64,000 bases of DNA, from positions 682,001 through 746,000 of the forward strand of contig CBDCYD010000016.1 in assembly GCA_965224045.1 (NCBI GenBank). Reading direction: 5' to 3'. The number at the start of each line of letters is the position of its first letter. The stretch's first letter is position 1. Positions 16,487 to 25,888 of this stretch are shown in pieces. The notes below the pieces were generated by a model that saw only the letters and a program-made list of their open reading frames with translations, was not told the DNA's origin and ran no database searches. The stretch comes from Tectiglobus sp965224045. Its GTDB lineage: Bacteria; Pseudomonadota; Alphaproteobacteria; Rhizobiales; Hyphomicrobiaceae. A program made the position numbers and the translations under genes.

Positions 16487-17674
16487 CTACACGACGCCAG
16501 CTTCGCGGAACGCCTTTATGTCGTCAGCCGAATAACCGGCTTCCTGGAGCACTTCATCGGTGTGCTGCGAGAGTTTCGGCGGCGGATGCTTGATGGCGCT
16601 ATCGGTGCGGCTGAGCGTGACCGGCTGGCCGACAAGCTGGGTTTGGCCGCGTTCGTGACTGACGATGTCCTTGGCCATTCCGAGATGCTTGATTTGTGGG
16701 CTTTCGAAGACCTTGTCGATGGTATTAATCTCACCGCACGGGATGCCGGCCTTGTTGAGGATCTCGATCCATTCATCTGAAGTTTTGGTTTTGGTGTGCC
16801 GCGTAATGATCGCGTTGAGCGCCTTCCGGTTCTTGGAGCGGCTCGGCCCGTCGGCGTAGTCTTCGTGCAGCATCTCGTCATCCCCGAGTACGTCGACGAG
16901 CTTGAAGTAGATGGCCTGGCCTGCACTTGCGATATTGATATGGCCGTCTTTGGTCTCGAATACGCCCGTCGGAATGCTGGTCGGATGATCGTTGCCGGCC
17001 TGGCCGGCGACATCGCCATCCATCAGCCAGCGCGACGCCTGGAAGTCGAGCATGAAGGTCTGCGCCTGCAGCAGCGAGGTTTGCACCCATTGGCCTTCGC
17101 CTGACTTTTCGCGTTCTATGAGCGCGAGCAGGATGCCTTGCGCGCAAAAGATGCCGGCTGTCAGATCGGCGATCGGGATTCCGACGCGCATCGGACCCTT
17201 GCCGGGCTCGCCGGTAATCGACATCAGGCCGCCCATGCCCTGTGCGATCTGGTCGAATCCAGGACGGCCCGCATAGGGGCCGTCCTGGCCAAAGCCGGAG
17301 ATCGACGCATAAATCAGCCGCTTGTTGAGTGGCTTCAGGGACTCATAGTCGATACCGAGACGCCGTTTGACGTCCGGGCGGTAGTTTTCGACGATAACGT
17401 CGGTCTTGCCTGCAAGGCGCCTGAAGATTTCGACGCCCTGCTCCGATTTGAGATTGAGCGTGATGGCGCGCTTGTTGCGGTGCAGGTTCTGGAAGTCCGA
17501 ACCCTCGCGCGGGCCGCCAAGCTGGCCCTTATTGTCCGTGGTTGGCAGTTCGATCTTGATGACATTGGCACCCCAGTCAGCGAGTTGGCGTACGCACGTC
17601 GGCCCGGACCGGACCCGGGTCAGATCGAGTACGGTGTAGTCGGACAACACTTCGGTGGCGGGTTCGAACGGCAT
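16487..17674 (-). CDS. CaiB/BaiF family III CoA-transferase
   Basis: A 395-residue family III CoA-transferase (formyl-CoA/carnitine/succinyl-CoA type). The N-terminus VLDLTRVRSGPTCVRQLADW is characteristic, and the catalytic aspartate is expected in RVGIPIADLTAGIF (about residue 170). The C-terminal DEWIEILNKAGIPCG block is also typical. It moves CoA between organic acids with ping-pong chemistry. The start MPFEPATE at 17674 is preferred; a longer reading lacks family similarity. Placed between the crotonase and the oxaloacetate-decarboxylase-like gene, it suggests CoA activation of a short dicarboxylic or hydroxy acid. Confidence 0.87.
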   Translation of the reverse strand: MPFEPATEVLSDYTVLDLTRVRSGPTCVRQLADWGANVIKIELPTTDNKGQLGGPREGSDFQNLHRNKRAITLNLKSEQGVEIFRRLAGKTDVIVENYRPDVKRRLGIDYESLKPLNKRLIYASISGFGQDGPYAGRPGFDQIAQGMGGLMSITGEPGKGPMRVGIPIADLTAGIFCAQGILLALIEREKSGEGQWVQTSLLQAQTFMLDFQASRWLMDGDVAGQAGNDHPTSIPTGVFETKDGHINIASAGQAIYFKLVDVLGDDEMLHEDYADGPSRSKNRKALNAIITRHTKTKTSDEWIEILNKAGIPCGEINTIDKVFESPQIKHLGMAKDIVSHERGQTQLVGQPVTLSRTDSAIKHPPPKLSQHTDEVLQEAGYSADDIKAFREAGVV

Positions 17675-17817
17675 CGGTCGTCGGGCTCCCGGGGTTGGCG
17701 CTCTATGAGATTTACACGAAGACTGGATGTCGCCACGCGCGGCCGGCGCTGTCAACCGAACACGTTTGCGACGCCATCAGAGGTCCGATATTCGACCGGG
17801 ATATCGTGCGATACCGG

Positions 17818-18681
17818 CTAAGAGAGGTAGTCCTGTGTGGCGCGCTTGTAGCTTGGAGCGCGGGTTGCCACGTCGACGATGTCGTTGGCCGGCAGGCCCG
17901 TGACATCACCGGGTTTGGTGCCATCAAACATCGCTTTGTGCGTGGCATAGATGGCCTGTATGGCGGCCTGGATCGGCAAATGACCCTGGAGACAAACGCG
18001 CACGCCGCGGGCTGCCAGATAGTCCAAATCGTCGAGTTCGCCACCGCCGCCGCCGAGGATGATCGGCAGTCTTGCGATTTCGGCGATCGGGTCGAGTTGG
18101 GCACGTGTCTTGACGCCGACCAGAAAGATCGCATCGACCCCGGTTTCCTGATAGGCCTTCACCCTGGCTATTGCATCTTCGACGCCCGTGATGGCGACGG
18201 CGCTGGTGCGCGCTGCGATGACGAGATCCGGGTCCTTGCGTGCTGCGACGGCCGCCTTCATTTTTCCAAGGCCTTCGTCGTGCGACAGGATTTCAGGCTT
18301 GCCGTTCGAACCGAACGTCGGGGGCAGGTTGGTGTCTTCGATCGACAAGCCCGATACACCGGCGGTGTTCAGCTCTTCCACGGTGCGCATGACGTTGAGC
18401 GCGTTGCCATAGCCGTGATCGGCATCGACCATGATCGGCAGTTCGCAAGCACGGTTCATCCTGAGGCACTGCTCGGCGAATTCGGTCAGCGTCATGACGA
18501 TGAGATCGGGCGCACCGAGGACGGCCAGTGACGCAGACGAGCCACCAACCATTCCGAGTTGGTAGCCGACGTGCTGTGCGATGCGGGCCGACATGGCATC
18601 GTGCACCGAACCTGGATGAATGCAGCGGTCCTGTTGCAATATGGCGCGAAACTTTGCACGGCGCTCGGCCCACTGTGACAT
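17818..18681 (-). CDS. Isocitrate lyase/PEP mutase superfamily, oxaloacetate decarboxylase-like
   Basis: A 287-residue TIM-barrel enzyme of the ICL/PEPM superfamily. The Mg-binding DADHGYGNALNV (about residues 87-98) and SIEDTNLPP strongly resemble the oxaloacetate decarboxylase branch described from Pseudomonas (PA4872 type), rather than isocitrate lyase, which needs a KKCGH-like loop absent here. IAARTSA near residue 157 is the other family landmark. GGAGGGAT lies at good spacing before the ATG. It begins the minus-strand acyl-CoA group and diverges from the DUF255 gene. Confidence 0.82.
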   Translation of the reverse strand: MSQWAERRAKFRAILQQDRCIHPGSVHDAMSARIAQHVGYQLGMVGGSSASLAVLGAPDLIVMTLTEFAEQCLRMNRACELPIMVDADHGYGNALNVMRTVEELNTAGVSGLSIEDTNLPPTFGSNGKPEILSHDEGLGKMKAAVAARKDPDLVIAARTSAVAITGVEDAIARVKAYQETGVDAIFLVGVKTRAQLDPIAEIARLPIILGGGGGELDDLDYLAARGVRVCLQGHLPIQAAIQAIYATHKAMFDGTKPGDVTGLPANDIVDVATRAPSYKRATQDYLS

Positions 18682-18900
18682 CGAATCCCTCCCCGACTGT
18701 GCTTGATATTGATTCTGATTGGCTGGGTGAGCAGTTTGCCATGTTCATAATCGCTGCACCATGGTCGGCAGTGCCGCGTCCCGGATCACGCCGATGTGTG
18801 AGACGTTTGAGATGCGGCCGGATCAAATCAGGGCAATGTAGATACTGTCGTGCAGACAAAAGCCGTTGTGTGCACCGGCGTGGGTCGAGAGGATCAAGAG

Positions 18901-21159
18901 ATGGCGAGCATGCTGCATCATACGGTATTCCTGTTTGTGATGGGCGTTGCTTCCGTCGCGTCTGCATCGGGCGTGCCATCGGGCAAGCTTGCGGCGTCAG
19001 GCAAGGCAAACCGGCTCGCCGAGGAAGCCTCGCCATATCTGCGCCAGCACGCCAAGAACCCGATCGACTGGTACCCCTGGGGCAAGGAAGCCTTTGACAA
19101 GGCACGCAGAGAAAACAAACCAATCTTGTTATCGGTCGGCTACTCGACTTGCTATTGGTGCCACGTGATGGAGCGCGAGAGCTTTTCGGCAGCCGACGTT
19201 GCAGCGCTTCTCAACAAGCACTTCGTCGCGATAAAGGTCGATCGTGAGCGGCGGCCGGAAGTCGATGAAATGTACATGCTGGCAACCGAGATTCTGAACC
19301 GCGCGGGCGGCTGGCCGAACAACGTTTTCCTGACGCCGGAGCTGAAGCCCTTTGCAGCGATAACCTATCTGCCCAAGGCGCAGTTCAAGGACCTTTTGGC
19401 CAACATCAATCAACATTGGCAGACCAACCCCGGGCCGATCATGGGCCAGTCCGAGCAGGTTGCCGATGTCATTGCCGCCTACATGAGCAATCGCGTAGCG
19501 GCACGCACGATCACGCCCGCGCTCCTCAAATCATTAGTCAAGCAAGCCACACAGAATTTCGATGTCTTCCACGGCGGTATTGGCGTTGCGCCCAAGTTCC
19601 CGCAGGAAAGCCTGTTGCTGTTCTTGCTCGAGCAGGCAGAGCGCAACCTCAATGACCGCGCACGGGAGGTGGCGCTCACGACGCTCGACAATATGCTGCG
19701 GGGCGGCATTCGCGACCATGTGGGCGGCGGGTTTCATCGCTATGCCGTCGATCCGGCATGGCGTGTGCCGCATTTCGAGAAGATGCTCTACAACCAGGCA
19801 TTGGTCGCAATGGCCTTGGTACGTGCCTTCCGGATATCCGGTGCCGTGCGGTATCGCACGGGCCTCGTCGAATTGCTGGAGTTCGTGCGGCGGGACATGC
19901 AGCTGGCGGGCGGTGCCTTTGCAACCGCGTTCGATGCCGAGAGCAAGACCGGATCGGGCGAGAAGAAGGAAGGCGCGTTCTATGTTTGGACGCCGGGCGA
20001 GGTCAAGCGTGTGCTCGGCGATAAAGATGGTGCGCTGGCCATGCGATACCTCGGAATTACCGCGGATGGGAATTTCCATGGGAGCAGCATTCCGCATCTG
20101 GACCCGGACGCGGGCACGGGTGGTGCTCAACTCGCCAAGCTGACAGCACTCAAATCCCGCCTTAATGCGGCGCGGGCCGGTCGGGATGCGCCCCTGCGCG
20201 ACGACAAGGTTCTAACCGGCTGGAATGCGCTCATGATCCATGGCTTTGCGGATGCCGCGATCGCACTCGCGTCGAAAAAGTATCGTGATGTCGCGAGCGC
20301 TGCCGCTCGGTTCGTGTGGCGCGAGCATTTCGAACGACCGGGTGAACTGCGGCGGTTTTCATTCGAAGGTGCAGCGCGGCTATCTGCAACTCAACCGGAC
20401 TATGCCTTGCTGGCGAGCGCGTTCGTTCGCCTGTACGACAGTTCCGGTGATGCCGTCTGGCTACAGCGCGCGGAGCAGCTTGCCGACGCTATGCATATCC
20501 GGTTCCTAGACCGTGAAGCTGGCGATTACGTCATGGCGCGCACCGATGATCCCATTCCGCCGGCCAAGGTGCGCACGGATCAACCGCTGCCGTCCGGCAA
20601 TGCGGCCGCTTTGGAACTTTATGCGCGGCTTGCGCGGCGCACGTTGTCACCCGATCACCGTCAGCGGGCGCACGATTTGCTCGCGGCTGTTTCCGGAGCT
20701 GCGGTGCAGGCGCCGATATCCTCCGGATATGCGCTCAAGGCGGCCGATGAACTGTTGCGCGGCGAACTCGGCGGCGTGCAATATCTGGGCAACGGGCAGG
20801 TCCGCGTACAGCTCAAACGTGGCGGTGGCGGGCTACCGCGACTTGAAATCAAGATTGCCGACGGTTGGCATATCAACGGACATCGCCCGCTCGAGGACCA
20901 CTTCGTCGCCACTGTGGTCGGGCTGGCGGGCCCTGGCGATCCGCAGCCGTCCGCTGTTGGGTATCCCGAAGCGGTCGTGCGCAAGCTTGGCTTTTCCGAC
21001 AAGCCGATGGCGCTCTACGAGGGACAGGTGGTGATCCCTGTAACGCTGGCGAAATCGGGTCGCGCACCGCGCGCTCTCACGATTACGGCACAAGCCTGCA
21101 GCGATAAGATCTGTCTCGATCCCGAAACGCTCGTGATGACCCTGCGCCCGACGCCATAG
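18901..21159 (+). CDS. DUF255 thioredoxin-like protein with C-terminal DsbD-alpha-like domain, exported
   Basis: A 752-residue protein with three parts. A signal peptide (LFVMGVASVASASG) comes first. Next is a DUF255/YyaL-type region: a thioredoxin-like domain with the redox motif STCYWCHVMERESF (about residues 78-91), followed by an alpha/alpha-barrel with VPHFEKMLYNQALVA. Last, a 110-residue C-terminal domain resembles the periplasmic alpha domain of DsbD (PRLEIKIADGWHINGH, then QACSDKICLDPETL with two cysteines). This points to thiol-disulfide chemistry in the periplasm. The ATG at 18901 is chosen because it gives a compact signal peptide; another at 18910 is possible. It is monocistronic and divergent from the lyase gene. 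Confidence 0.82.
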   Translation: MASMLHHTVFLFVMGVASVASASGVPSGKLAASGKANRLAEEASPYLRQHAKNPIDWYPWGKEAFDKARRENKPILLSVGYSTCYWCHVMERESFSAADVAALLNKHFVAIKVDRERRPEVDEMYMLATEILNRAGGWPNNVFLTPELKPFAAITYLPKAQFKDLLANINQHWQTNPGPIMGQSEQVADVIAAYMSNRVAARTITPALLKSLVKQATQNFDVFHGGIGVAPKFPQESLLLFLLEQAERNLNDRAREVALTTLDNMLRGGIRDHVGGGFHRYAVDPAWRVPHFEKMLYNQALVAMALVRAFRISGAVRYRTGLVELLEFVRRDMQLAGGAFATAFDAESKTGSGEKKEGAFYVWTPGEVKRVLGDKDGALAMRYLGITADGNFHGSSIPHLDPDAGTGGAQLAKLTALKSRLNAARAGRDAPLRDDKVLTGWNALMIHGFADAAIALASKKYRDVASAAARFVWREHFERPGELRRFSFEGAARLSATQPDYALLASAFVRLYDSSGDAVWLQRAEQLADAMHIRFLDREAGDYVMARTDDPIPPAKVRTDQPLPSGNAAALELYARLARRTLSPDHRQRAHDLLAAVSGAAVQAPISSGYALKAADELLRGELGGVQYLGNGQVRVQLKRGGGGLPRLEIKIADGWHINGHRPLEDHFVATVVGLAGPGDPQPSAVGYPEAVVRKLGFSDKPMALYEGQVVIPVTLAKSGRAPRALTITAQACSDKICLDPETLVMTLRPTP

Positions 21160-21302
21160 AAGATGCCACAGATCATTTCCGCTTCAGGTGGAATCGCAGC
21201 GCCGGTCCGCTGCCCATCCCGAACACCCACGGCATCATTGTATTGGGTGGTCGGGAAGGAGAGCGGGATGGTTTCAGCTCAACCTGAAAGACTATTGGAA
21301 GT

Positions 21303-21328
21303 GCCCCGCCGGCAGATGCCGGCGGGGC
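21303..21328. terminator. GC-rich 12-bp perfect hairpin in a convergent gap
   Basis: The arms 21303-21314 and 21317-21328 are perfectly complementary around a GA centre. The hairpin lies between the converging ends of the DUF255 gene and the PcfJ-domain gene. It lacks a T-run on either strand, so it may attenuate or terminate weakly in both directions. Confidence 0.4.
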
Positions 21329-21357
21329 TGGCTATGGCAACAGCGAGATCCGTCGCC

Positions 21358-22533
21358 TCAGCCGTGGAGCCAACGCGCAAGGGCGTCGACGTCACGGCAA
21401 AGGCGCGTCACCAGGCCTCCGTCGGGGCGCATCGGCACCGGCGCGCCGGCACCCTTGTCCTCGACGTAGTTCGCCCACAGCGAACGCCAGCGCGTCTCGT
21501 CCAGGGCGTTGGAGAAGTCCGTGCCGCGCGGGGCGGCGAGCATGCCCTGGTTCTGCGCCAGCCAATCGCTGACAGCGAGGTAGACCTCGCGATCCACGGC
21601 CACGTTGGAGTGGCCGAGGAGCTGATTGACCACCGGACGGTTGATCCGGTGATTGGGCCAACGCAACTCGAGCGTTGCGACCCGTCGCCCGCCGCGGCGG
21701 ACGGAGAAGATCTTGCAATGGCCCTGCGCGACCGCCGAAGCATAGGTTGCCACACAGTGGTTCATTGCCTCACCTTCCTCGAACAGGTCGCGCGCGGTGA
21801 GAAGCGGCACGAGCGTGTAGCGGTTGGCCGCCCGACGCTTCGAATAGCGCCCTGGTCCCCTCTTGCGATCTGCCAAGGTGAGATCGAGCAGGAGGCGGTC
21901 GAACCAGCCGACCATGTTGTTGATGGCGGCCCCGAGGCCCATGTTCTGGTGCCACGGATCTACCATCAGCCGCCGCGCCGGCTCGTCCTCGTGAACCGAG
22001 AACCAGGCGTACGTGGCGAGCGGCAGGATCGGCGTGCCGGTCAGATAACCGCGCCAGCCGGTGCCGTAGATGCGCTGGCCGGCAATCCACAGCGCGAAGT
22101 CCTCGTCACAGGCATCGCGGGCCGCCTGCAGCCAGGTGAGCCACATCGCCGTCGATTCCGGATCCCTGGGGATCAGGTTGACGATGCGGCGCTTGAATGC
22201 CTCGCTATCCGGCAGAGACATCAGTTCGGCTGTGAAGGCCTCCGGCGGCAGACGGCGCGTCCAATACGGCAGCCTGAGGACGACAGAGACCCGCTTCAGG
22301 CTTGCTCCATCCTTGACGAGGCGCACGGCCTCGCCGCGGCGGTTATGATCCGCGTGGCCCGAGACGACGGCGAAGGCTGCGGCCGGGAAGGAATAGAGCA
22401 GATCGCCCAACCGGCTCGAAGTCTTCACCAATTTGCGCAGGCGACGCTGATAGCCCTTTGCGAAACGCCGGATCTGCTTTTCGAGAACGCGCTCGCGCTG
22501 CGCCATAGCCTGCTGATGAGCATAGCTAACCAT
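21358..22533 (-). CDS. PcfJ-domain protein
   Basis: A 391-residue protein whose C-terminal half matches the PcfJ-like domain first named on an enterococcal conjugative plasmid. Landmarks are EGEAMNHCVATYA (254-266), FSVRRGGRRVATLELR (276-291) and VVNQLLGHSN (301-310). The N-terminal half is basic and helical (RRFAKGYQRRLRKLV). Biochemical function is unknown for the family, and members are typically in mobile or accessory DNA. The opposite strand has a longer uninterrupted frame, but only this strand shows conserved motifs. The adjoining 0.97 kb upstream is lower in GC and gene-poor, supporting an accessory insertion. Confidence 0.72.
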   Translation of the reverse strand: MVSYAHQQAMAQRERVLEKQIRRFAKGYQRRLRKLVKTSSRLGDLLYSFPAAAFAVVSGHADHNRRGEAVRLVKDGASLKRVSVVLRLPYWTRRLPPEAFTAELMSLPDSEAFKRRIVNLIPRDPESTAMWLTWLQAARDACDEDFALWIAGQRIYGTGWRGYLTGTPILPLATYAWFSVHEDEPARRLMVDPWHQNMGLGAAINNMVGWFDRLLLDLTLADRKRGPGRYSKRRAANRYTLVPLLTARDLFEEGEAMNHCVATYASAVAQGHCKIFSVRRGGRRVATLELRWPNHRINRPVVNQLLGHSNVAVDREVYLAVSDWLAQNQGMLAAPRGTDFSNALDETRWRSLWANYVEDKGAGAPVPMRPDGGLVTRLCRDVDALARWLHG

Positions 22534-23506
22534 GGGTTTTCTCGATTTGCTCTTGCGTGCGCAGCGGTTTTTGAAATTCCACTAGGCGCGCCCGTTTGAT
22601 TGCAATCGTGCGGCAATAGAAATTCGTTTCGGAAAAGTTCGAAAAGCCGAACTTTTTCCGAGCGAAAGTCCCGATCAGATTCGTGCACGGTTTTCGTGCG
22701 CGTACTGACCCGCTCGATCAATTCGAATTTTCTGGACGTTGGGCCGGCAAGAATGATGCGGCTATGCCGACAGCACATCCTCTGGCAAGCACTCCCGAAT
22801 GTCGCGAGATCGCTCGTTCACGTTAAGCTGCACAACGGAATTGAAGGGCTGTGCAGTCAACCTAAGGAAAGGGCTGTGGCGTACCTCGGATGGACGCTTG
22901 AACACCGCCAAGCGCCATCTGCCGGTCCATCCAGCATATGTCGTCTTGGGTGTTCCTTCATGCGTCTTCATCTCCGTTTGATTTGAGGTGGGCGCGGTAT
23001 GGAATGAAAAAACGGCAACGTCAAGGCAAAAAACCAGGTGGTCAATTCAATGCTTACGTGGTTCTTTTCGATCATGGCGAATTTTGCTTGTTGTTTATTC
23101 TTTCATAGTTTTCGTGAAATGGAATTGGGATAGCGCTCTTAATCTATTACGCATTTTTGAATCCGTTGGCTTTCGGGTTTTATTCTTGCATGCGGCCGGG
23201 GTTGCGTTCGGCAAGGCTCAGACGAACCCAGCGTTGAACGCGTTCAGCCCCCTGGGCGTTAAGGGAGCCTGAAAGACGGAACGCGTTGCAATCGAAGTGG
23301 ATGTCGCCCTGCAGTGTATCGGCGCACTGCAGCGGGTTGCAGACAACCGGCAAGCAAGATTCTTGCCGAACACCAGTGCGTGCCGTTGCGGTGCGCGATC
23401 GTCAGTTGTAGCTTGGCGGCTGCAACAGGGCGTGCGGATGGAGCGGAGTCTTCTGCCGAGGTGATATGGCTGGGACAAGAGTTTTAGAACATCGGGAAGC
23501 GTGTGC
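22534..23506. other. Gene-poor, lower-GC stretch with several hairpins
   Basis: About 970 bp with no convincing gene. The part near 23030-23180 is visibly AT-rich compared with the rest of the window. Hairpins occur at 22631-22659 (11-bp stem, one bulged T), 23309-23332 (CTGCAGTG / CACTGCAG) and 23348-23368 (CGGCAAG / CTTGCCG). Short open frames on both strands have no recognisable domain. It may be the edge of an inserted element or contain an uncharacterised RNA; no integrase, direct repeat or tRNA was seen. Confidence 0.5.
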
Positions 23507-24310
23507 ATGACGACGCTATTGGATCAGCAGACTGTAAGAGATTTTCACGAACATGGTGTGGTGCCGTTGCGTGGGTTTTTTGCCGGCTGGGTCGAGACGC
23601 TGCGTGCGGGCATCGCCTACAATATCGATCATCCCGGACCGTCCGGGCGAAGTTATCAGGGTGATGACGGCGGCGGTCGCTTTCTCAGTGACTACTGCAA
23701 CTGGCAGCGCATTCCCGAGTATCGCGATTTCATTTTCAACTCGCCGGCTGCGCGGATCGCCGGCGAGTTGATGGGGGCATCGCGTGTGCAGCTGTTTCAC
23801 GAACACGTCCTGGTCAAAGAAGCAAAGGCCGGTGTCGCGACGCCCTGGCATCAGGATGCGCCCTATTATTGCGTGCAGTGCCCGCAGACCGTGAGCTTAT
23901 GGATTCCGCTCGATGATGTGCCGCGCCAGCGAACGCTGGAATTTGTTGCCGGTTCGCATCGCGGGGACGAGCTGTTTCAACCGCAGTTCTTCAACGGCAC
24001 GCCTCTTAACGAGGACGATGGGCTTGCTGCTATTCCCGATATCAATGCCAATCGAGATGACTTCGACATCCGCGGTTGGGCGTTGGCGGCCGGTGATGCC
24101 GTTGCATTCGATTACCGGACTGTTCACGGTGCACCGGCAAATGACAGCGCTCAAGCGCAGCGACGGGCGTTTTCCCTTCGTTTGCTCGGGGATGGTGCAA
24201 CGTTTGTCCGGCGCGCCGGACAAAAGACCTCGCCGCCATTTCCTGATGTCACGCTCAACACCGGGGATGCGCTGCGTGGTGACGCGTTTCCGGTTCTGTT
24301 GGAGCTGTAA
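23507..24310 (+). CDS. Phytanoyl-CoA dioxygenase (PhyH)-family protein
   Basis: A 267-residue Fe(II)/2-oxoglutarate-dependent oxygenase of the PhyH family. The first metal pair is in WHQDAPYY (His-x-Asp, about residues 110-112), the distal histidine is in TVHGAPAN, and the 2OG-binding arginine is in AFSLRLLGD. Bacterial homologues hydroxylate diverse small molecules; the substrate here is unknown. GGGAAG lies seven bases before the ATG at 23507, preferred over a GTG two codons earlier. The 3' end overlaps the convergent GST gene by 56 bp. Confidence 0.83.
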   Translation: MTTLLDQQTVRDFHEHGVVPLRGFFAGWVETLRAGIAYNIDHPGPSGRSYQGDDGGGRFLSDYCNWQRIPEYRDFIFNSPAARIAGELMGASRVQLFHEHVLVKEAKAGVATPWHQDAPYYCVQCPQTVSLWIPLDDVPRQRTLEFVAGSHRGDELFQPQFFNGTPLNEDDGLAAIPDINANRDDFDIRGWALAAGDAVAFDYRTVHGAPANDSAQAQRRAFSLRLLGDGATFVRRAGQKTSPPFPDVTLNTGDALRGDAFPVLLEL

Positions 24311-25019
24311 CGCGCTGGATTTCGGGAAACGGCACGCCCGGGGTGCCGCTCTGCCATTGCGGATACTTGCGCATTGACGCGGTGAACAGCTCGGACGCAA
24401 GAATGTCTGCCAGCCACGCCTGAAGGTAGGGCAGCGGCAGGCGGGCAAACCATTCGATGTCCGTGTTTGCAAACTGGCGCACAAACGGTGCAACGGCGAT
24501 ATCGGCGAGAGAGATGCGGCTGCCGAACAGAAATTGGGTTGTGCCAAGGCGTGCATCGAAATCGACCAGGACCTTTCGGGCGGCATCGCGGTGGAATTGC
24601 GGGTCGACGCCGGCGCCGTCGTTTTCATCGGCGCGGCGCGGTGCATATTTGTAACGATCGAGGTGGTGCTTGAACGGCCCGTCGATGCGCGAAACGAGGG
24701 TGGCCATGTCTTGCGCGTCACCGGTCTGCGGCATCAGCAAGGCGTGCGGGTCGGAACGATGGAGTGCCCAATGCATTATGTCCAGGCTCTCATCCAGCAC
24801 GGTGCCGTCGATCGCGACGAGGACGGGGACCGTGGCTTTCGGTGAGGCGGCGAGCAGTTCTGCCGGTTTGTCGCGCAGAATGACCTCGCGCAATTCACAG
24901 CGCTGAGCGCTGGCGACAATCGCCATGCGCGCACGCATGGCATAGGGGCAGCGGCGGAAGGAGTAGAGAACCGGTAGGGCCTCGGCATGGTCCGCCGGAT
25001 CTGCGGGCGTGGCGGTCAT
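24255..25019 (-). CDS. Glutathione S-transferase family protein
   Basis: A 254-residue two-domain GST. The N-terminal thioredoxin-like domain has the possible active-site motif FRRCPYAMRARMA and KATVPVLV (the cis-Pro loop), and the C-terminal all-helical domain contains SLADIAVAPFVRQFA. The CPYA motif resembles omega- or glutaredoxin-like GSTs that use cysteine. The start overlaps the stop of the upstream TauD-family gene (ATGA), so the two are translationally coupled. The last 56 bp overlap the convergent PhyH gene. Confidence 0.85.
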   Translation of the reverse strand: MTATPADPADHAEALPVLYSFRRCPYAMRARMAIVASAQRCELREVILRDKPAELLAASPKATVPVLVAIDGTVLDESLDIMHWALHRSDPHALLMPQTGDAQDMATLVSRIDGPFKHHLDRYKYAPRRADENDGAGVDPQFHRDAARKVLVDFDARLGTTQFLFGSRISLADIAVAPFVRQFANTDIEWFARLPLPYLQAWLADILASELFTASMRKYPQWQSGTPGVPFPEIQRVTAPTEPETRHHAAHPRC

Positions 25020-25888
25020 GCGGGCTCCACGACAAAGCCAGACGGTTCACCCAGCAGCGTGGCGCGCAACATATAGCGCGGTTCGGACTGATCGAAATCG
25101 GCGAGTGCGACGTGCATGGTCGTGCGGTTGTCCCAGCAGACGAGATCGCCGACCTGCCACTGATGACGATAGACGTTCTCGGGCCGGGTTGCGTGTGCGC
25201 AAAGCTGGTCGATCAACGGTCTGCTCTCCTCAGGTGTGAAGCCATGAAAATGCGAAACGCGCTCCGAAACGTAGAGGGCCCGTTTGCCAGAGCCCGGATG
25301 GGTCCTCACGGCCGGATGCGCAATTGGTGGATTGAGCCGGCGGACTTCCTGCGTTTTGGCCGGGTCGCGCTCGCCAATACCTGCTGTGAGGCCGATATCA
25401 TAGACGGCGTGGAGGGCGTCGATCCGAGATTGGAAGGCGGGTGACAACGTTTCGTAGGCGCGCACCATGTTGGCAAACATCGTATCTCCGCCGACTGACG
25501 GGCACTCTCCACAATAGAGCATCGATGCGGCAGCGGGTCTGCCGGTATAGGAATAGTCGGAATGCCAGTTGCGGCCTGTGTTGCGGGTCTCGGACGGTTT
25601 GCCGCCGATCTCCCGGTTGGTGATCTGCAACAGCTCCGGCACCTCGTCGAGGCGATAGAACGGCGTCGAGTCATGGTTGTCGAGTTCACCGAAGCAGCGT
25701 GCGAAGGCAACGATCTGGGACGGCGACAGACTGTTGGCGCGGAGCAGGATGATGTGGTGCTCGTGCCAGATTTCGCGGATCGCGGCGATGGCATCGTCGC
25801 GAAGTGGCGAGGCAATGTCGACACCGCCGATTTCGGCGCCAAGGGCGTGCGACAACCGTCGGACTGCAAGGCCGGCTGTATCTTTCAT
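25016..25888 (-). CDS. TauD/TfdA-family dioxygenase
   Basis: A 290-residue Fe(II)/2OG dioxygenase of the TauD/TfdA family. Iron ligands are in NWHSDYSY (His-x-Asp, about residues 108-110) and MHVALADFD (distal His), and the 2OG-binding arginine is in RYMLRATLLG. Family members oxidise taurine, 2,4-D, alkylsulfates, carnitine or halogenated acids, so substrate is open. The ATG at 25888 has AGGAG at ideal spacing; the longer reading has no family similarity. It is coupled to the GST gene and diverges from the crotonase gene at 26061. Confidence 0.87.
   Translation of the reverse strand: MKDTAGLAVRRLSHALGAEIGGVDIASPLRDDAIAAIREIWHEHHIILLRANSLSPSQIVAFARCFGELDNHDSTPFYRLDEVPELLQITNREIGGKPSETRNTGRNWHSDYSYTGRPAAASMLYCGECPSVGGDTMFANMVRAYETLSPAFQSRIDALHAVYDIGLTAGIGERDPAKTQEVRRLNPPIAHPAVRTHPGSGKRALYVSERVSHFHGFTPEESRPLIDQLCAHATRPENVYRHQWQVGDLVCWDNRTTMHVALADFDQSEPRYMLRATLLGEPSGFVVEPA

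Noticed and set aside
21163..22599. A 478-codon open frame on the plus strand opposite the PcfJ-domain gene
   Set aside because: It is longer than the minus-strand gene but has no recognisable domain and an Arg/Gln/His-rich composition typical of antisense frames. The minus strand has clear PcfJ motifs.
22988..23272. A 94-codon plus-strand frame in the low-GC stretch, with a hydrophobic segment
   Set aside because: No good ribosome site and no similarity. Its C-terminal third coincides with a different-composition segment, so it was left as unexplained DNA rather than a gene.
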